From Arthrobacter sp. PGP41 (lineage in GTDB: Bacteria > Actinomycetota > Actinomycetes > Actinomycetales > Micrococcaceae), in NCBI RefSeq assembly GCF_002953935.1, contig NZ_CP026514.1, positions 620,001 to 684,000 of the forward strand: 64,000 nt of DNA. Direction: 5' to 3'. The notes below the pieces were generated by a model. The model did not search any database. It was not told the origin of the DNA and saw only the letters and a list, made by a program, of their open reading frames with translations. This document shows, one piece after another, positions 17,825 to 26,417 of the stretch (position 1 is the first letter of the stretch; every line of letters starts with the position of its first letter). A program made the translations under genes and the position numbers.

Positions 17825-19351
17825 TCAAACCTTTCCTGCGGCCGGAAGATCCTTGGTGGCGGGCCCTTCCAGGAGCTTTCCGTCGCTGCTGAAGCGGGAG
17901 CCGTGCAGCGGGCAGTCCCACGTCAGCTCGCTGTCATTCCAGTGCAGGATCCCGCCGAGGTGGGTGCATACGGCGGACAGTTTGCACGTGGTGCCGGCAA
18001 CGGTGGATACCGCCACGGGTTTGGGTCCCTCACGGTAAACCTTGCCTTCGCCTTCGGCCGGAACCACCGGCGCGGGCCCGGCAGCCTGGTCCTCCCTGTC
18101 CTTCCGCAGGCCCTGGGCAGCCACCTGTCCCCAGCCGGAGGCCAGCCTGGCTGCCACTCCCGCGTTAAGGGCGACGGCGGACAGGGCTCCGGAGGGAGCG
18201 GTGACGCGGTGGTGGATGGTGTCCGCCCACGGCACGTTGCCGCCCAGGATGTCAGCGGAAATTCCGACGGCGGCGGCCACCGCGTTTGTCATGCCCCACT
18301 TGTTGTAGCCGGTACCGAAGTAGATATGGCCTTTGCCGCGGGGGAACTTGCCGAAGAAGGGCATGAGGTTGGTTGGCAGATAATCCTGCGCGGACCAGGT
18401 ATGGGTGGCAACCGCGCCGGGGTAGTGCTGGACGGCCCAGTCGAGGAGGCTGCCCAGGTGGTGTTTCTCGGACCTGGCCCTCCCTACGTGGTGTCCGTGC
18501 CCGCCCACCAGCAGCAGTCGCCGGCCGTCCGCCTCATAGTCCCGCAGTGAATGGGTGGGTTGTTCCACCGAGAGGTACATTCCCGGGGGAGGCTCCTGGT
18601 CCTCCTGCAGCTGCAGTGCCGCCGCGTAGGAGCGGCTGGGTGTGAGCTTGGCGAAGTACAGGCCGCGGTCCAGCACCGGGGTGCCGGTGGCCAGCACCAC
18701 CTCGTTGGCGGTGACGTCGCCCCGGGCTGTGTGGACGGTGGCGGGTCCGGAGCCCGTGACGTCCTGTAGCCGCACGCCGCCCACGATCGATCCTCCCCGT
18801 CTGCGAATGTCGGAGACCAGGACGTCCAGCACCTCTACCGGGTTGATCTGTGCCTGGTCCGCCAGGCGCACGGCCCCGTGAACGGCAAACGGCAGCCCGG
18901 CGTCGCGCACGTATTCCATGTCCAGCCCTGCGGTGGTGCCGGCACTGACCTCTTCGCGGAGCTTTTCCGTGCCCTGGGGGGATGCAGCGTAGGTGTAGGC
19001 GTCCCTCCGCTGGTACGGCACCCCGTTCTCGTCGAGGTAGCGCAGGAGCCAGGCCTGGCCTTCGCGGTTGCCGTCCACATATGCCTGCACCTGCTTCTGC
19101 GAGTACTGGCGGGCGAGCTGCGACAGGAAGGTCCCCTGGAGGAGGGACACTTTGGCGGTGGTGTTTCCTGTGGTGACGGCACCGGGGAACCTGGCCTCCA
19201 GGACAAGCACTTTCTGCCCCGAGCGGGCCAGCAGGAGTGCCGTGACGAGGCCGGTGAGTCCGGCTCCTGCCACCACGGTGTCATAACTGCTTCCGGGCTC
19301 GAACGGGTCTGTTGTGAAGGTGTCCGCCCGATCCAACCAAATCGACGTCAT
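17825..19351 (-). CDS. FAD-dependent oxidoreductase with C-terminal Rieske domain
   Basis: This 508-residue protein joins two redox domains. The first about 400 residues form a DAO-type flavoprotein with the nucleotide-binding VVAGAGLTGLVTALLLA motif near residue 27 and a GATGTP-like second segment (ATGTPVLDRG). The last 80 residues form a Rieske [2Fe-2S] domain with CTHLGG (Cys462, His464) and CPLHGSRF (Cys480, His483). Electrons could pass between flavin and cluster in a single chain. Such fused proteins are known in actinobacteria and bacilli, but the substrate is unknown. The stretch between this gene and the divergent DUF4383 gene holds a palindrome. Confidence 0.88.
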   Translation of the reverse strand: MTSIWLDRADTFTTDPFEPGSSYDTVVAGAGLTGLVTALLLARSGQKVLVLEARFPGAVTTGNTTAKVSLLQGTFLSQLARQYSQKQVQAYVDGNREGQAWLLRYLDENGVPYQRRDAYTYAASPQGTEKLREEVSAGTTAGLDMEYVRDAGLPFAVHGAVRLADQAQINPVEVLDVLVSDIRRRGGSIVGGVRLQDVTGSGPATVHTARGDVTANEVVLATGTPVLDRGLYFAKLTPSRSYAAALQLQEDQEPPPGMYLSVEQPTHSLRDYEADGRRLLLVGGHGHHVGRARSEKHHLGSLLDWAVQHYPGAVATHTWSAQDYLPTNLMPFFGKFPRGKGHIYFGTGYNKWGMTNAVAAAVGISADILGGNVPWADTIHHRVTAPSGALSAVALNAGVAARLASGWGQVAAQGLRKDREDQAAGPAPVVPAEGEGKVYREGPKPVAVSTVAGTTCKLSAVCTHLGGILHWNDSELTWDCPLHGSRFSSDGKLLEGPATKDLPAAGKV

Positions 19352-19440
19352 GCCTGCTCATCCTGCCTTTTGCTCCAGGCCCCGGTGGGCCATTTGTGAT
19401 GGGTCTGTTATGAATCCTCATCTATCCGCAACGCACTTAC

Positions 19441-19452
19441 TAAGTATACTTA
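19441..19452. promoter_or_regulatory. Palindromic candidate operator upstream of the DUF4383 gene
   Basis: TAAGTATACTTA is a perfect 12-bp palindrome in the 179-base divergent interval between the FAD/Rieske gene and the DUF4383 gene. It is flanked by CACTTAC and TGATG, and the surrounding bases are much richer in A/T than the genes. No other feature was found in the interval apart from likely promoters. Confidence 0.45.
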
Positions 19453-19530
19453 TGATGTCGGGGTTTAAGTCTATGGTCAGGTGGCAGCCCGGCAGCCACG
19501 GTGTGAACATAACGGCAAACAGGAGAGATC

Positions 19531-20004
19531 ATGACAAGCATGAGTTCCGACGGTCGCGCGGTGGACCGGACCAACATTCAAAAGGTAACCCTCGCAGTGG
19601 GTGCAGTCTTCCTCTTGGTGGGCCTCCTGGGATTCATTCCCGGCATCACCACCAATTACCAGGCCCTGGGTTTCGCCGGACATGGTTCGGAAGCGCTGCT
19701 GCTGGGCATTTTCCAGGTGTCGGTGCTGCACAACATCGTCCACCTGCTCTTCGGCGCGGCCGGCATCGCGATGGCCCGCAGCGCCGCGCAGTCCAGGAAT
19801 TACCTGGTGGGAGGCGGTGCCATCTACCTGGTCCTCTGGATCTACGGCCTGCTGATCGGCAAGGACACGGCAGCGAACTTTGTCCCGGTGAACATTGCGG
19901 ACGACTGGCTGCACTTCGTCCTCGGCGTGGCAATGGTTGGCCTGGGCCTCGCCCTGTCGCGGGGAACCGCCCGCGCGGGACGACCCACCACAGCCACCAG
20001 GTAA
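19531..20004 (+). CDS. DUF4383 membrane protein
   Basis: A 157-residue membrane protein with four hydrophobic helices and a basic C-terminal tail. The spacing of helices, the GFIPGI motif after the first one, and VLHNIVHLLFGAAGI in the second match the DUF4383 family, which is common in actinobacteria and of unknown function. AGGAGAGATC lies before the ATG. The gene stands alone, with a strong terminator after it. Its promoter interval carries the TAAGTATACTTA palindrome, so it may respond to a regulator encoded elsewhere. Confidence 0.85.
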   Translation: MTSMSSDGRAVDRTNIQKVTLAVGAVFLLVGLLGFIPGITTNYQALGFAGHGSEALLLGIFQVSVLHNIVHLLFGAAGIAMARSAAQSRNYLVGGGAIYLVLWIYGLLIGKDTAANFVPVNIADDWLHFVLGVAMVGLGLALSRGTARAGRPTTATR

Positions 20005-20035
20005 GCACCCGCAGGCCAGCAGCACAGCACAAAAA

Positions 20036-20080
20036 ACCGCAGGCGGCCCGGCACCAGCCGGACCGCCTGCGGTCTTTCTT
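20036..20080 (+). terminator. Rho-independent terminator after DUF4383 gene
   Basis: A 17-bp stem (20036-20052 and 20057-20073, one mismatch) with an ACCA loop is followed by CTTTCTT. It separates the DUF4383 gene from the convergent lipoprotein gene. Confidence 0.85.
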
Positions 20081-20100
20081 GGACCGTTTCCGGGGGAAGG

Positions 20101-20745
20101 TTAGGCCGGCTGGAACGGCCCGATGGTCAGCAGCGTGATTTCGGCATTGCTGCAGGCGCGCGTGGGCTGGGCCAGGAACAGGGATTCGGTTTCCTCGGGA
20201 GGGTAGATCCGGTAGCCAGCGGCGTCTACCATGGCGCAGTCCGGGTAGTTTCCGGCCTGGGTGTAGCGCAGCACGGCGGAGCCGGTCTGGCCGGGGGCCA
20301 GGAGGACGTCGGCCGGAGCAGTGGTTTCATCGCGCACGGCGGGCGCACCGATGGGGGCGCCGGCGCCATCGGCTGCCAGGGAGACGCCGGCAAAGCCCTG
20401 GAGGATGCACGGTTCTGCGCCGGTGTTGGTGAGGTTGAGCTTCATGTAGACGCTGCCGGCGGCGCCGCCCCCTGATGCATCGGTGGCAGCCGTAAGCCCG
20501 GCCGCCTTGCAGCGGGCCGGTGCCCCCGGCGGCGGGGTCTCTGAGCCGCTGGGCGTGCCTGCGGACGACGGCGGGGCAGGCGTCGTGGGAGCAGCGGACG
20601 TTGCATCCGGGCTGGCTGAGCTGGTGCCTGCCGGCGGAGGCGTCTGTGCCTGCGACTGGCCCGGACTGCAGGCACTGAGCATCAATGCCGCCGCCATGGC
20701 AGCCGTGGAAATGACCAACCCCTGGAAAATTCGCTGAGACCTCAT
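20101..20745 (-). CDS. Lipoprotein with DUF4232 domain
   Basis: This is a 214-residue exported lipoprotein. The signal sequence MRSQRIFQGLVIS...LMLSAC ends in a lipobox (LSAC) near residue 27. A Pro/Ser/Thr-rich spacer of about 45 residues follows, and then a DUF4232-type domain with a CKAAGL start and a C-terminal CSN segment. The two Cys in that domain (CILQGF and CAMVDA) probably pair. The start at 20745 follows GAAGGTGG at five bases; the open frame continues to 20838. The gene lies downstream of the ycnI operon but its own promoter region is between the two. Confidence 0.8.
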   Translation of the reverse strand: MRSQRIFQGLVISTAAMAAALMLSACSPGQSQAQTPPPAGTSSASPDATSAAPTTPAPPSSAGTPSGSETPPPGAPARCKAAGLTAATDASGGGAAGSVYMKLNLTNTGAEPCILQGFAGVSLAADGAGAPIGAPAVRDETTAPADVLLAPGQTGSAVLRYTQAGNYPDCAMVDAAGYRIYPPEETESLFLAQPTRACSNAEITLLTIGPFQPA

Positions 20746-20804
20746 GGCACCACCTTCGCCGCAGCCGGTGTCCGCGTCAACGACGCCACGAGGCAGTATG
20801 GCAT

Positions 20805-20839
20805 TTTGATGCCCGGATCGTGATGATCCGGGCATCAAA
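20805..20839 (-). terminator. Hairpin after ycnI
   Basis: A perfect 15-bp stem (20805-20819 and 20825-20839) with a GTGAT loop lies immediately after the ycnI stop on the minus strand. It lacks a strong U-tract, so termination may be partial. Confidence 0.6.
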
Positions 20840-20844
20840 GCGCC

Positions 20845-21567
20845 CTATTTGCTTCGTGCAGCGCTCCTGGCCAACGCCGTGCCGCCCAGCACCAGCCCGC
20901 CGACCCCGGCCGCCAGGCCCGCCCAGCTGCGCGCGTCTGCACCGCCATCATCTGCACTTGCCACGGCACCGCCGTCGGAGACTGATGCGGCGTGTTCCGT
21001 CCCGTGGCCGGCGGCGCCGGTTGCCTCGGTGACGGTTACCGACGGCGCAGGAGCCTGCAGGGAGTGCACGTCCTGGCCCTCCTTCGCGATGTCGGACCAG
21101 TCGGTCTGCCCTGCCTCACAGGTCTGGAGGGTGGGAAAATACAGCGTTGTTCCCGCCGCGTCAGGGAGTTTCACGGAGAGGACCAGGGTGTCCCGGAGCT
21201 GGTGCTCCAACGGTGACCTGGCTGTGTAGACAATCTGGCTGGTCCGCTTGGTGATGGCGGTGCCGTCGGCGAGCTTCCTTGGCTCGGCGAGCTGCTCGGT
21301 CACTTTCTCCACCGTCCAGTTGGGGTTGACCGTCGGCTGGGCATCGTTCAGCTCCGCAGGCAGCGTGATGGCCACCTTGGTGGTGCCCGATCCGTCGCAG
21401 CCGTGCGGGATCGCGAAGGTGAGCAGGGCATAGGAATTGGCCGAGGTTTTGTCCGGCGTTACGCCGACATGCGCCGCGGCACCGCCCGCGGCCGCCAGCA
21501 GGAGTACGGCAGCGCCCCCGGTTGCGGCGGAAGTTTGCAGGGCACGGCGAAGAAATGGGGTGTTCAT
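20845..21567 (-). CDS. ycnI: YcnI family copper-related membrane-anchored protein
   Basis: This 240-residue protein has a signal peptide that would be cut after AAA. This leaves an N-terminal His33 (AAHVGVTP), the mono-histidine brace that binds copper(II) in studied YcnI proteins. The DUF1775 domain runs to about residue 175. A polar linker and a C-terminal membrane helix (WAGLAAGVGGLVLGG) follow, so the domain is displayed outside the cell. GGAAAGG precedes the ATG at 21567, and the frame is open further upstream. It follows a small membrane gene by 80 bases. Some members sit with copper-resistance genes, but none is seen here. Confidence 0.85.
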   Translation of the reverse strand: MNTPFLRRALQTSAATGGAAVLLLAAAGGAAAHVGVTPDKTSANSYALLTFAIPHGCDGSGTTKVAITLPAELNDAQPTVNPNWTVEKVTEQLAEPRKLADGTAITKRTSQIVYTARSPLEHQLRDTLVLSVKLPDAAGTTLYFPTLQTCEAGQTDWSDIAKEGQDVHSLQAPAPSVTVTEATGAAGHGTEHAASVSDGGAVASADDGGADARSWAGLAAGVGGLVLGGTALARSAARSK

Positions 21568-21576
21568 GGGTTTGCC

Positions 21577-21596
21577 TTTCCGGCGCACACCGGAAA
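21577..21596 (-). promoter_or_regulatory. Hairpin that covers the ycnI ribosome-binding site
   Basis: On the minus strand, TTTCCGG-N6-CCGGAAA (7-bp perfect stem) forms 9 bases before the ycnI ATG. The right arm contains the GGAAA of the Shine-Dalgarno GGAAAGG. Formation would hide the site, so the level of ycnI may be set at translation, for example when the upstream gene is being read. Confidence 0.4.
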
Positions 21597-21647
21597 CGGC
21601 CCGGGGTGCGTAAGTTTGGGAGTCCGCGCCGGCAGGATCCGGCAGGG

Positions 21648-22268
21648 TCAGGAGGAGAGCACGACGGCGGAAGGCGGGCCGCGGCGGCTGTCCTGCCGGA
21701 GGTTGCGCCACGGATGCAGCGGCACGGCGAAAGGCGCGAAAGAAGCCAAAGGCGCGGCGCCGTCGTCGCACGCGGCCGGCCGGGGGAGCGCCGTCAGGGG
21801 CCGAAGCCAGGCAGCAAGCGCCCACAGTGCATCCTCGCCCTTGGCGAGAAGGAGGGCGGACCCCAGTGTGGCCAGGGCGTGGGCCGCCAGCATCAGGGGC
21901 CCGGACGTTGCCGCGGCCCCGCCAATGTGGTCCAGCGGCAGCGCAACGGCGCCGGGCAGGTGGCTGCCGTGAGCTGCGGTAGCGCCGGATTCGCCAGCGG
22001 CTGCGGGGATGCTCGAGGCAGCAAGGACCTCATGCAGTACCAGCTGCCCGGAACCCAGGAGCGCCACAACGGCGGGGAATCCCAGCCGCAGGCGGGTGGC
22101 CGTGGTGCTGCCGAGTGCAGTCAACGCCAGCACTGCCAGCATGACGATGGGCGCCGGCAGCGCGCCGCCGCCCGCCAGGTGTGCTCCGGCGGCAAGGGTC
22201 AGGATGGCAGCGGCCATGGCTGACGAGCGAAGGAAGTGGAAGGGAACGCGGGGACGGTGTGCATCCAC
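21648..22268 (-). CDS. Small membrane protein, first gene of the ycnI operon
   Basis: This 206-residue protein has about four membrane segments and no family I recognise. It starts with GTG preceded by GGAAGGGGA. His residues are clustered in the loop between helices (HEVLAASS, HGSHLPG, LDHIGG), and could bind a metal. It is transcribed just ahead of ycnI. A protein of this type next to YcnI is seen in other actinobacteria, so a role in copper handling is a reasonable but unproved inference. Confidence 0.6.
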   Translation of the reverse strand: MDAHRPRVPFHFLRSSAMAAAILTLAAGAHLAGGGALPAPIVMLAVLALTALGSTTATRLRLGFPAVVALLGSGQLVLHEVLAASSIPAAAGESGATAAHGSHLPGAVALPLDHIGGAAATSGPLMLAAHALATLGSALLLAKGEDALWALAAWLRPLTALPRPAACDDGAAPLASFAPFAVPLHPWRNLRQDSRRGPPSAVVLSS

Positions 22269-22421
22269 GGTTGGTCCCCTTCCGGCCCTGAAGTCAGTCG
22301 TTCAGATTCTATCCGCCGCGGGCCGGGGCAGGGCCCGCTGCCCGAGCGGCGGCCATGTACCCCCTCTTCAGGGCCGGGTTAGACTGCCTGAGTAACCGTC
22401 GGCGATGTTGAGGAGAAGTTC

Positions 22422-22766
22422 ATGGACTACACCGGAAGCCAGTCAGAAAAGGTTGTTCCCGCTGGTGAACTTGGCCGCAGCCACATCGGCCAGACCATCA
22501 GCTTCCAGCCCAACGAGTTCACCATCGTCTTTGGAAAGCTCGCGGGAATCGCCCGCACGGAAGCGATGGTCTACCTGTCCCTGAAGGGGGTCGGGAACGG
22601 CACGCACCTGAAGGATGAATACGACCTGCCGCTTACCCACGACGTTTATGTGCCCGTGGACGTCATCACGAACGCTGAGTCCACCATCAAGGACCTTTTC
22701 GGCAAGGTGCAGGAGAACCTGCGCGGAGCAGGCCACAAGGGCGAGGACAGGACGGACCGGCTGTAG
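22422..22766 (+). CDS. Small soluble protein, unknown function
   Basis: This encodes a 114-residue protein I do not recognise. It has no signal peptide, membrane segment or Cys. Predicted strands dominate the N-terminal half (GQTISFQPNEFTIVF, EAMVYLSLKGV), and one helix closes the C-terminus (TIKDLFGKVQENL). GAGGAGAAGTTC precedes the ATG, so the start is reliable. The divergent interval (22269-22421) between this gene and the ycnI operon shows only likely promoter sequence. Confidence 0.6.
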   Translation: MDYTGSQSEKVVPAGELGRSHIGQTISFQPNEFTIVFGKLAGIARTEAMVYLSLKGVGNGTHLKDEYDLPLTHDVYVPVDVITNAESTIKDLFGKVQENLRGAGHKGEDRTDRL

Positions 22767-22779
22767 CAGGCCGTCCGGA

Positions 22780-23832
22780 TCAATCCCGCGCGGGCCCCGT
22801 GGATGCCCGCACCGTAAGGTGTGTGGGCATCACGGCAAGCTGACGGCTGGAGCGGCCCGGAACGGGATTCAGCTGGGAAAGCAGCATGGACACCGCCACC
22901 CGGCCGGCCTGCTCGATGGGGCTGGCAATGGTGGTCAGCGGGGGGTTGCAGAAATCCGCGCCGAAGATGTCGTCCGATCCGACGATGCTGATGTCCTCCG
23001 GTACGCGGATTCCGCGCTCACGAAGCCGTTGGAGCATTCCGATGGCAAGAAGGTCATTGAACACGATGCACGCCGTGGCGCCGGTGCGCACTGCCGCGTC
23101 CGCCGCGGCTGCGCCCGACGTGGTTTTGGGCGTGTAGGGGCCAATCCGGTGGGTCTCCATTCCGCGTTTGGATGATTCCTCCTCGAAGACTTTCCACCGT
23201 GCCCGGTTGGACCAGGATGTTGGCGGCCCGCTGACGTAGCAGACGCGGTGGTGGCCCAGGGACGCCAGGTGCTCCAGGGCCTGGATGATCGCCGAGGGCG
23301 TGTCGATGACCACTGTTGGAGCACTCGTGGACGCCCGGTTGATGGTCACCAGCGGCTGGGTCTCGGAGACCTCGGCCAGCTGCGCGTCGGTTAAACGCGA
23401 GGCTGCAAGGATGAATCCGTCAGCAGACCGCCGCATCTTGTGGAGCGCTTCAAGCTCCATTTCATTGGACTCCTCGGTATCCACGAGCAGCTGCGTGTAC
23501 CCCGCAGCCTTGAGCTGGTGTTGGGTGCCGCGGATGATGTCGAAGTAGAACGGGTTGGTAATGTCCGGCACAACGACGGCGACGGCGTTCGTGCGCCCTG
23601 AGCTGAGGCCCTGTGCCTGTGAGCTGGGCACGTAGTTCAGCTGTGCGGCCGCTGCTTGGATCCGTTCCCTGGTGTGGCGATTAACCCGGTCGGGTTTGGA
23701 GAGGGCCCGCGAAACCGTTGATGTGGCCACGCCGGCGAGTTGGGCGACGTCCCGGATTGTTGGAAGTTTCTCCGCACCCGCGCGTCCCTCCGATGTCCCC
23801 TCAGCGCGTGCTCCCGGGGTTGGTGCAGTCAT
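22780..23832 (-). CDS. LacI-family transcriptional regulator
   Basis: This 350-residue repressor has a LacI helix-turn-helix at about residues 22-75 (TIRDVAQLAGVATSTVSRALS and a hinge with YVPSSQAQ). A periplasmic-binding-protein-like ligand domain follows (AVVVPDITNPFYFDIIRG). It faces the first gene of the uronate/sugar operon. Two TTTTGGCAAC elements and a GGCAA-N4-TTGCC site lie in the shared interval, so it probably represses both directions until a sugar derived from the import pathway binds. The start at 23832 follows AAAGGACA; an upstream ATG is possible. Confidence 0.9.
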   Translation of the reverse strand: MTAPTPGARAEGTSEGRAGAEKLPTIRDVAQLAGVATSTVSRALSKPDRVNRHTRERIQAAAAQLNYVPSSQAQGLSSGRTNAVAVVVPDITNPFYFDIIRGTQHQLKAAGYTQLLVDTEESNEMELEALHKMRRSADGFILAASRLTDAQLAEVSETQPLVTINRASTSAPTVVIDTPSAIIQALEHLASLGHHRVCYVSGPPTSWSNRARWKVFEEESSKRGMETHRIGPYTPKTTSGAAAADAAVRTGATACIVFNDLLAIGMLQRLRERGIRVPEDISIVGSDDIFGADFCNPPLTTIASPIEQAGRVAVSMLLSQLNPVPGRSSRQLAVMPTHLTVRASTGPARD

Positions 23833-23909
23833 TGGCCCTGTCCTTTCGTGCCGAGAAGGCGCCCGGTCCTTCATCCGCGGTGGAGTGGCCGTACCTCAAT
23901 GGAAACATC

Positions 23910-23937
23910 TTTTGGCAACTTTTGGCAACCGCTTGCC
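23910..23937. promoter_or_regulatory. LacI-type operator region for the sugar operon
   Basis: TTTTGGCAAC occurs twice in tandem (23910-23919, 23920-23929). The second copy is part of GGCAA-N4-TTGCC (23924-23937), the symmetrical, CG-centred shape of LacI-family operators. A further GTTGCC is at 23944. It lies 200 bases from the start of either divergent gene, close to the LacI gene. Confidence 0.6.
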
Positions 23938-24035
23938 GCACGAGTTGCCAGCTCCCTAGACTGGGTTTCGAATCGCCTGCAGTGATGCGCGCCACTAGAC
24001 GTTGTGGCCATGTGGGTGTCCAAGAGGAGAAAACA

Positions 24036-25394
24036 ATGAGGTTTAAATCGTCTTCCGGGCTCGCGGCTATTGTTACGGCTGCGGCATTGGCATTGACCGG
24101 CTGCGGTGGCGGCTCCGGCACTACTGATTCATCCACCAGTTCGGACGGAAAGGTGGACGGAACGGGCAAGACCCTCAACGTCCTCGTCGGCGTGTTGAAC
24201 CAGTACCCGGAACAGCAGAAGCAATGGCAGAGCGACATCGCGGCAAAGTTCAAGGCTGAAACCGGTGCCGACGTAAAGTTCGAGACCTTCGCCTCGGCCA
24301 ACGACGAACTGACCCGCATCCAGACCTCCGTTGTCTCGGGCCAGGGCCCGGACATCTACGGACTGGGCACCACCTTCACGCCGACCGCCTATGCCACCAA
24401 GGCATTTGTGACCTTGTCCGACGACGACTGGAAGAAGGTGGGCGGCAAGGATCGGTTCAACAAGGCCGCCCTGGGGATCTCCGGTCCGGACGAGGAGCAC
24501 CAGGCCGGCATTCCGTTCGTCAGCCGCCCCTTCGTGATGGCATACAACAAGGAACTGCTGGCCGCGGCCGGAATCGAGAAGCCGGCCACTTCGTGGGATG
24601 AGCTTGCGGAGCAGGCGAAGAAGATGACCAAGGACGGCACCTACGGCCTGGCCACCGGCTACAAGGACAACTTCGATCCCTGGAAGTTCATCTGGGCGAT
24701 GTCCGTCCAGGCAGGCAACCCGATCGTGGACGGGAACAAGCTCAAGCTCGACGACCCCGCCGTCAAGAAGGCCTACGAAACCTACTTCGGCTGGCTGACC
24801 GAGGACAAGATCGTTGACCCGGCCTCCGTGGGCTGGAGCAACAGCAACGCCGTCGCGGCCTTTGCCAGCGGCAAGGCCGGTTACCTGATGATGACCACCT
24901 CAAGCTCCATTCCGACCCTTGAAAAGTCGGCCGTTGCGGGCAAGTACGAGTACGCCCTGATGCCTACGACGCCTCCGGGAGAGTCGAGCTCGAAGAACGA
25001 GGACGCAGCGAGCATCCTCTCCGGTGACAACCTGGTGGTAGCGGACTACTCGAAGCAAAAGGACCTGGCGTTCGCATACATCAAACTGGTCACCTCCAAA
25101 GAGGAGCAGTTGAACTACCAGAAGATCTTCGGCGACCTGCCGGCCAACGCAGAAGCACTGGAAGCACTGGCCGGAGATCCCAAACTCAAGGCCATCACGG
25201 ACGCTGCCGCCAAGTCCAAGGCGACGCCGTTCACCGGCGCCTGGGGAGACATCCAGCTCGGCCTGCTGAACGTCACGGTCCAGTCCGTCCCGGACCTTGC
25301 CGCCGGCAAGGTGGACAGCGCTGCCCTTGAAGCACGGATCAAGGATTCCCAGAGCAAGGGCCAGGCCTCCTTGGACCGGGCCTCCAAAGGATAA
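24036..25394 (+). CDS. Sugar ABC transporter solute-binding lipoprotein
   Basis: This 452-residue lipoprotein is the receptor of the ABC importer. Its signal sequence ends in a lipobox (LALTGC), which would anchor it to the membrane. The mature part is a two-domain extracellular solute-binding family 1 protein, with VLVGVLNQYPEQQKQW and QGPDIYGLGTTF segments. The ribosome site AAGAGGAGA lies six bases before the ATG. The permeases follow seven bases later. No ATPase gene is seen in the operon, so a shared MsiK-type ATPase elsewhere probably powers the importer. The substrate is probably a uronic-acid-containing oligosaccharide, inferred from the rest of the operon. Confidence 0.9.
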   Translation: MRFKSSSGLAAIVTAAALALTGCGGGSGTTDSSTSSDGKVDGTGKTLNVLVGVLNQYPEQQKQWQSDIAAKFKAETGADVKFETFASANDELTRIQTSVVSGQGPDIYGLGTTFTPTAYATKAFVTLSDDDWKKVGGKDRFNKAALGISGPDEEHQAGIPFVSRPFVMAYNKELLAAAGIEKPATSWDELAEQAKKMTKDGTYGLATGYKDNFDPWKFIWAMSVQAGNPIVDGNKLKLDDPAVKKAYETYFGWLTEDKIVDPASVGWSNSNAVAAFASGKAGYLMMTTSSSIPTLEKSAVAGKYEYALMPTTPPGESSSKNEDAASILSGDNLVVADYSKQKDLAFAYIKLVTSKEEQLNYQKIFGDLPANAEALEALAGDPKLKAITDAAAKSKATPFTGAWGDIQLGLLNVTVQSVPDLAAGKVDSAALEARIKDSQSKGQASLDRASKG

Positions 25395-25400
25395 GTTCTG

Positions 25401-26417
25401 ATGTCAACTGACGCTTCCAACGAAGTCCGGCTTGCGGCGGAGTCCGCCGCAAGCCGGGCGGCACACTCCGCCGCTGACACCGCCGGCCACGAGCCAACCG
25501 GGCAGAAGAAGAGCCCGCGCCGCAGGGGCCTCAGCGAACGCAACCGCCCGCTGTGGATGCTGATCCCGGGCGGGGTCCTGATGATCATCATCATCGTTGT
25601 ACCGCTTTTGCTGGGCATCTTCATGTCCACCCTCAACCTTGATCAGTACACCCTCCGCAAGTGGATCAGCTCGCCCTTCATCGGCGTCGAGAACTTCGTC
25701 GAAGCGCTGACGTCCTCACCCCTCCTCCACGCCACCTGGTTGAGCGTCAGCTACTCGCTGCTGGCAATGGTTGTGACCCTTCCGCTGGGCATAGCCGCCG
25801 CCGTCGCCACGCAGAACGCGTTCAAGGGGCGGGCCGTGATCCGGTCCGTCTTCCTGATCCCCTACGTGCTTCCGTCGTTCGTGGTGGCGACCGTCTGGCG
25901 CACCATGTTCCAGCCGGACGGCATCGTGGACAAGGCCCTGGGGACTGTCGGCATCGAGGCCGGCCTGTGGCTGAACGGGCCGCAGACCTTCTGGACGCTG
26001 GTCCTGGTCCAGATCTGGGCTTCCTGGCCCTTCATCTACCTGCTTGCACTCTCCGGGCTGCAGTCCGTGGACCATGAGGTCCATGAGGCCTCAGCCCTGG
26101 ACGGCGCCCTTTGGTGGAACAAGCTGCGCTACGTCATTTTCCCCTACCTCAAGGGGCCGCTCTCCCTCGCTTTCCTGATCGGCATGCTGCACCACATCAA
26201 CAACTTCACGCTTCCCTACGTCCTCTTCGGAGTTCCGGCCCCGGCCGACGTGGAAGTGCTGCCGATCCTTACGTATGTCACCAGCTTCCAAAGCTTCCGT
26301 TTCGGGCTGAGCGCTGCCATGGCTTTCGTTTCCCTGGTCCTGATCGCCATTCCGCTGTTTGTCTACCTGCGCGCCGTCAAGCTCGACGACGCCGAGTCAC
26401 CTGGAGCCAAGAAATGA
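25401..26417 (+). CDS. Sugar ABC transporter permease, MalF type
   Basis: This 338-residue integral membrane subunit has a 45-residue polar N-terminus and about six membrane helices. The coupling-helix motif EASALDGALWWNKLRYVIFP, near residue 235, contacts the ATPase in the family. WASWPFIYLLALSGL precedes it. Its stop overlaps the start of the second permease by four bases (ATGA), so the two are translated together. It makes a heterodimer with the next gene product. Confidence 0.9.
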   Translation: MSTDASNEVRLAAESAASRAAHSAADTAGHEPTGQKKSPRRRGLSERNRPLWMLIPGGVLMIIIIVVPLLLGIFMSTLNLDQYTLRKWISSPFIGVENFVEALTSSPLLHATWLSVSYSLLAMVVTLPLGIAAAVATQNAFKGRAVIRSVFLIPYVLPSFVVATVWRTMFQPDGIVDKALGTVGIEAGLWLNGPQTFWTLVLVQIWASWPFIYLLALSGLQSVDHEVHEASALDGALWWNKLRYVIFPYLKGPLSLAFLIGMLHHINNFTLPYVLFGVPAPADVEVLPILTYVTSFQSFRFGLSAAMAFVSLVLIAIPLFVYLRAVKLDDAESPGAKK

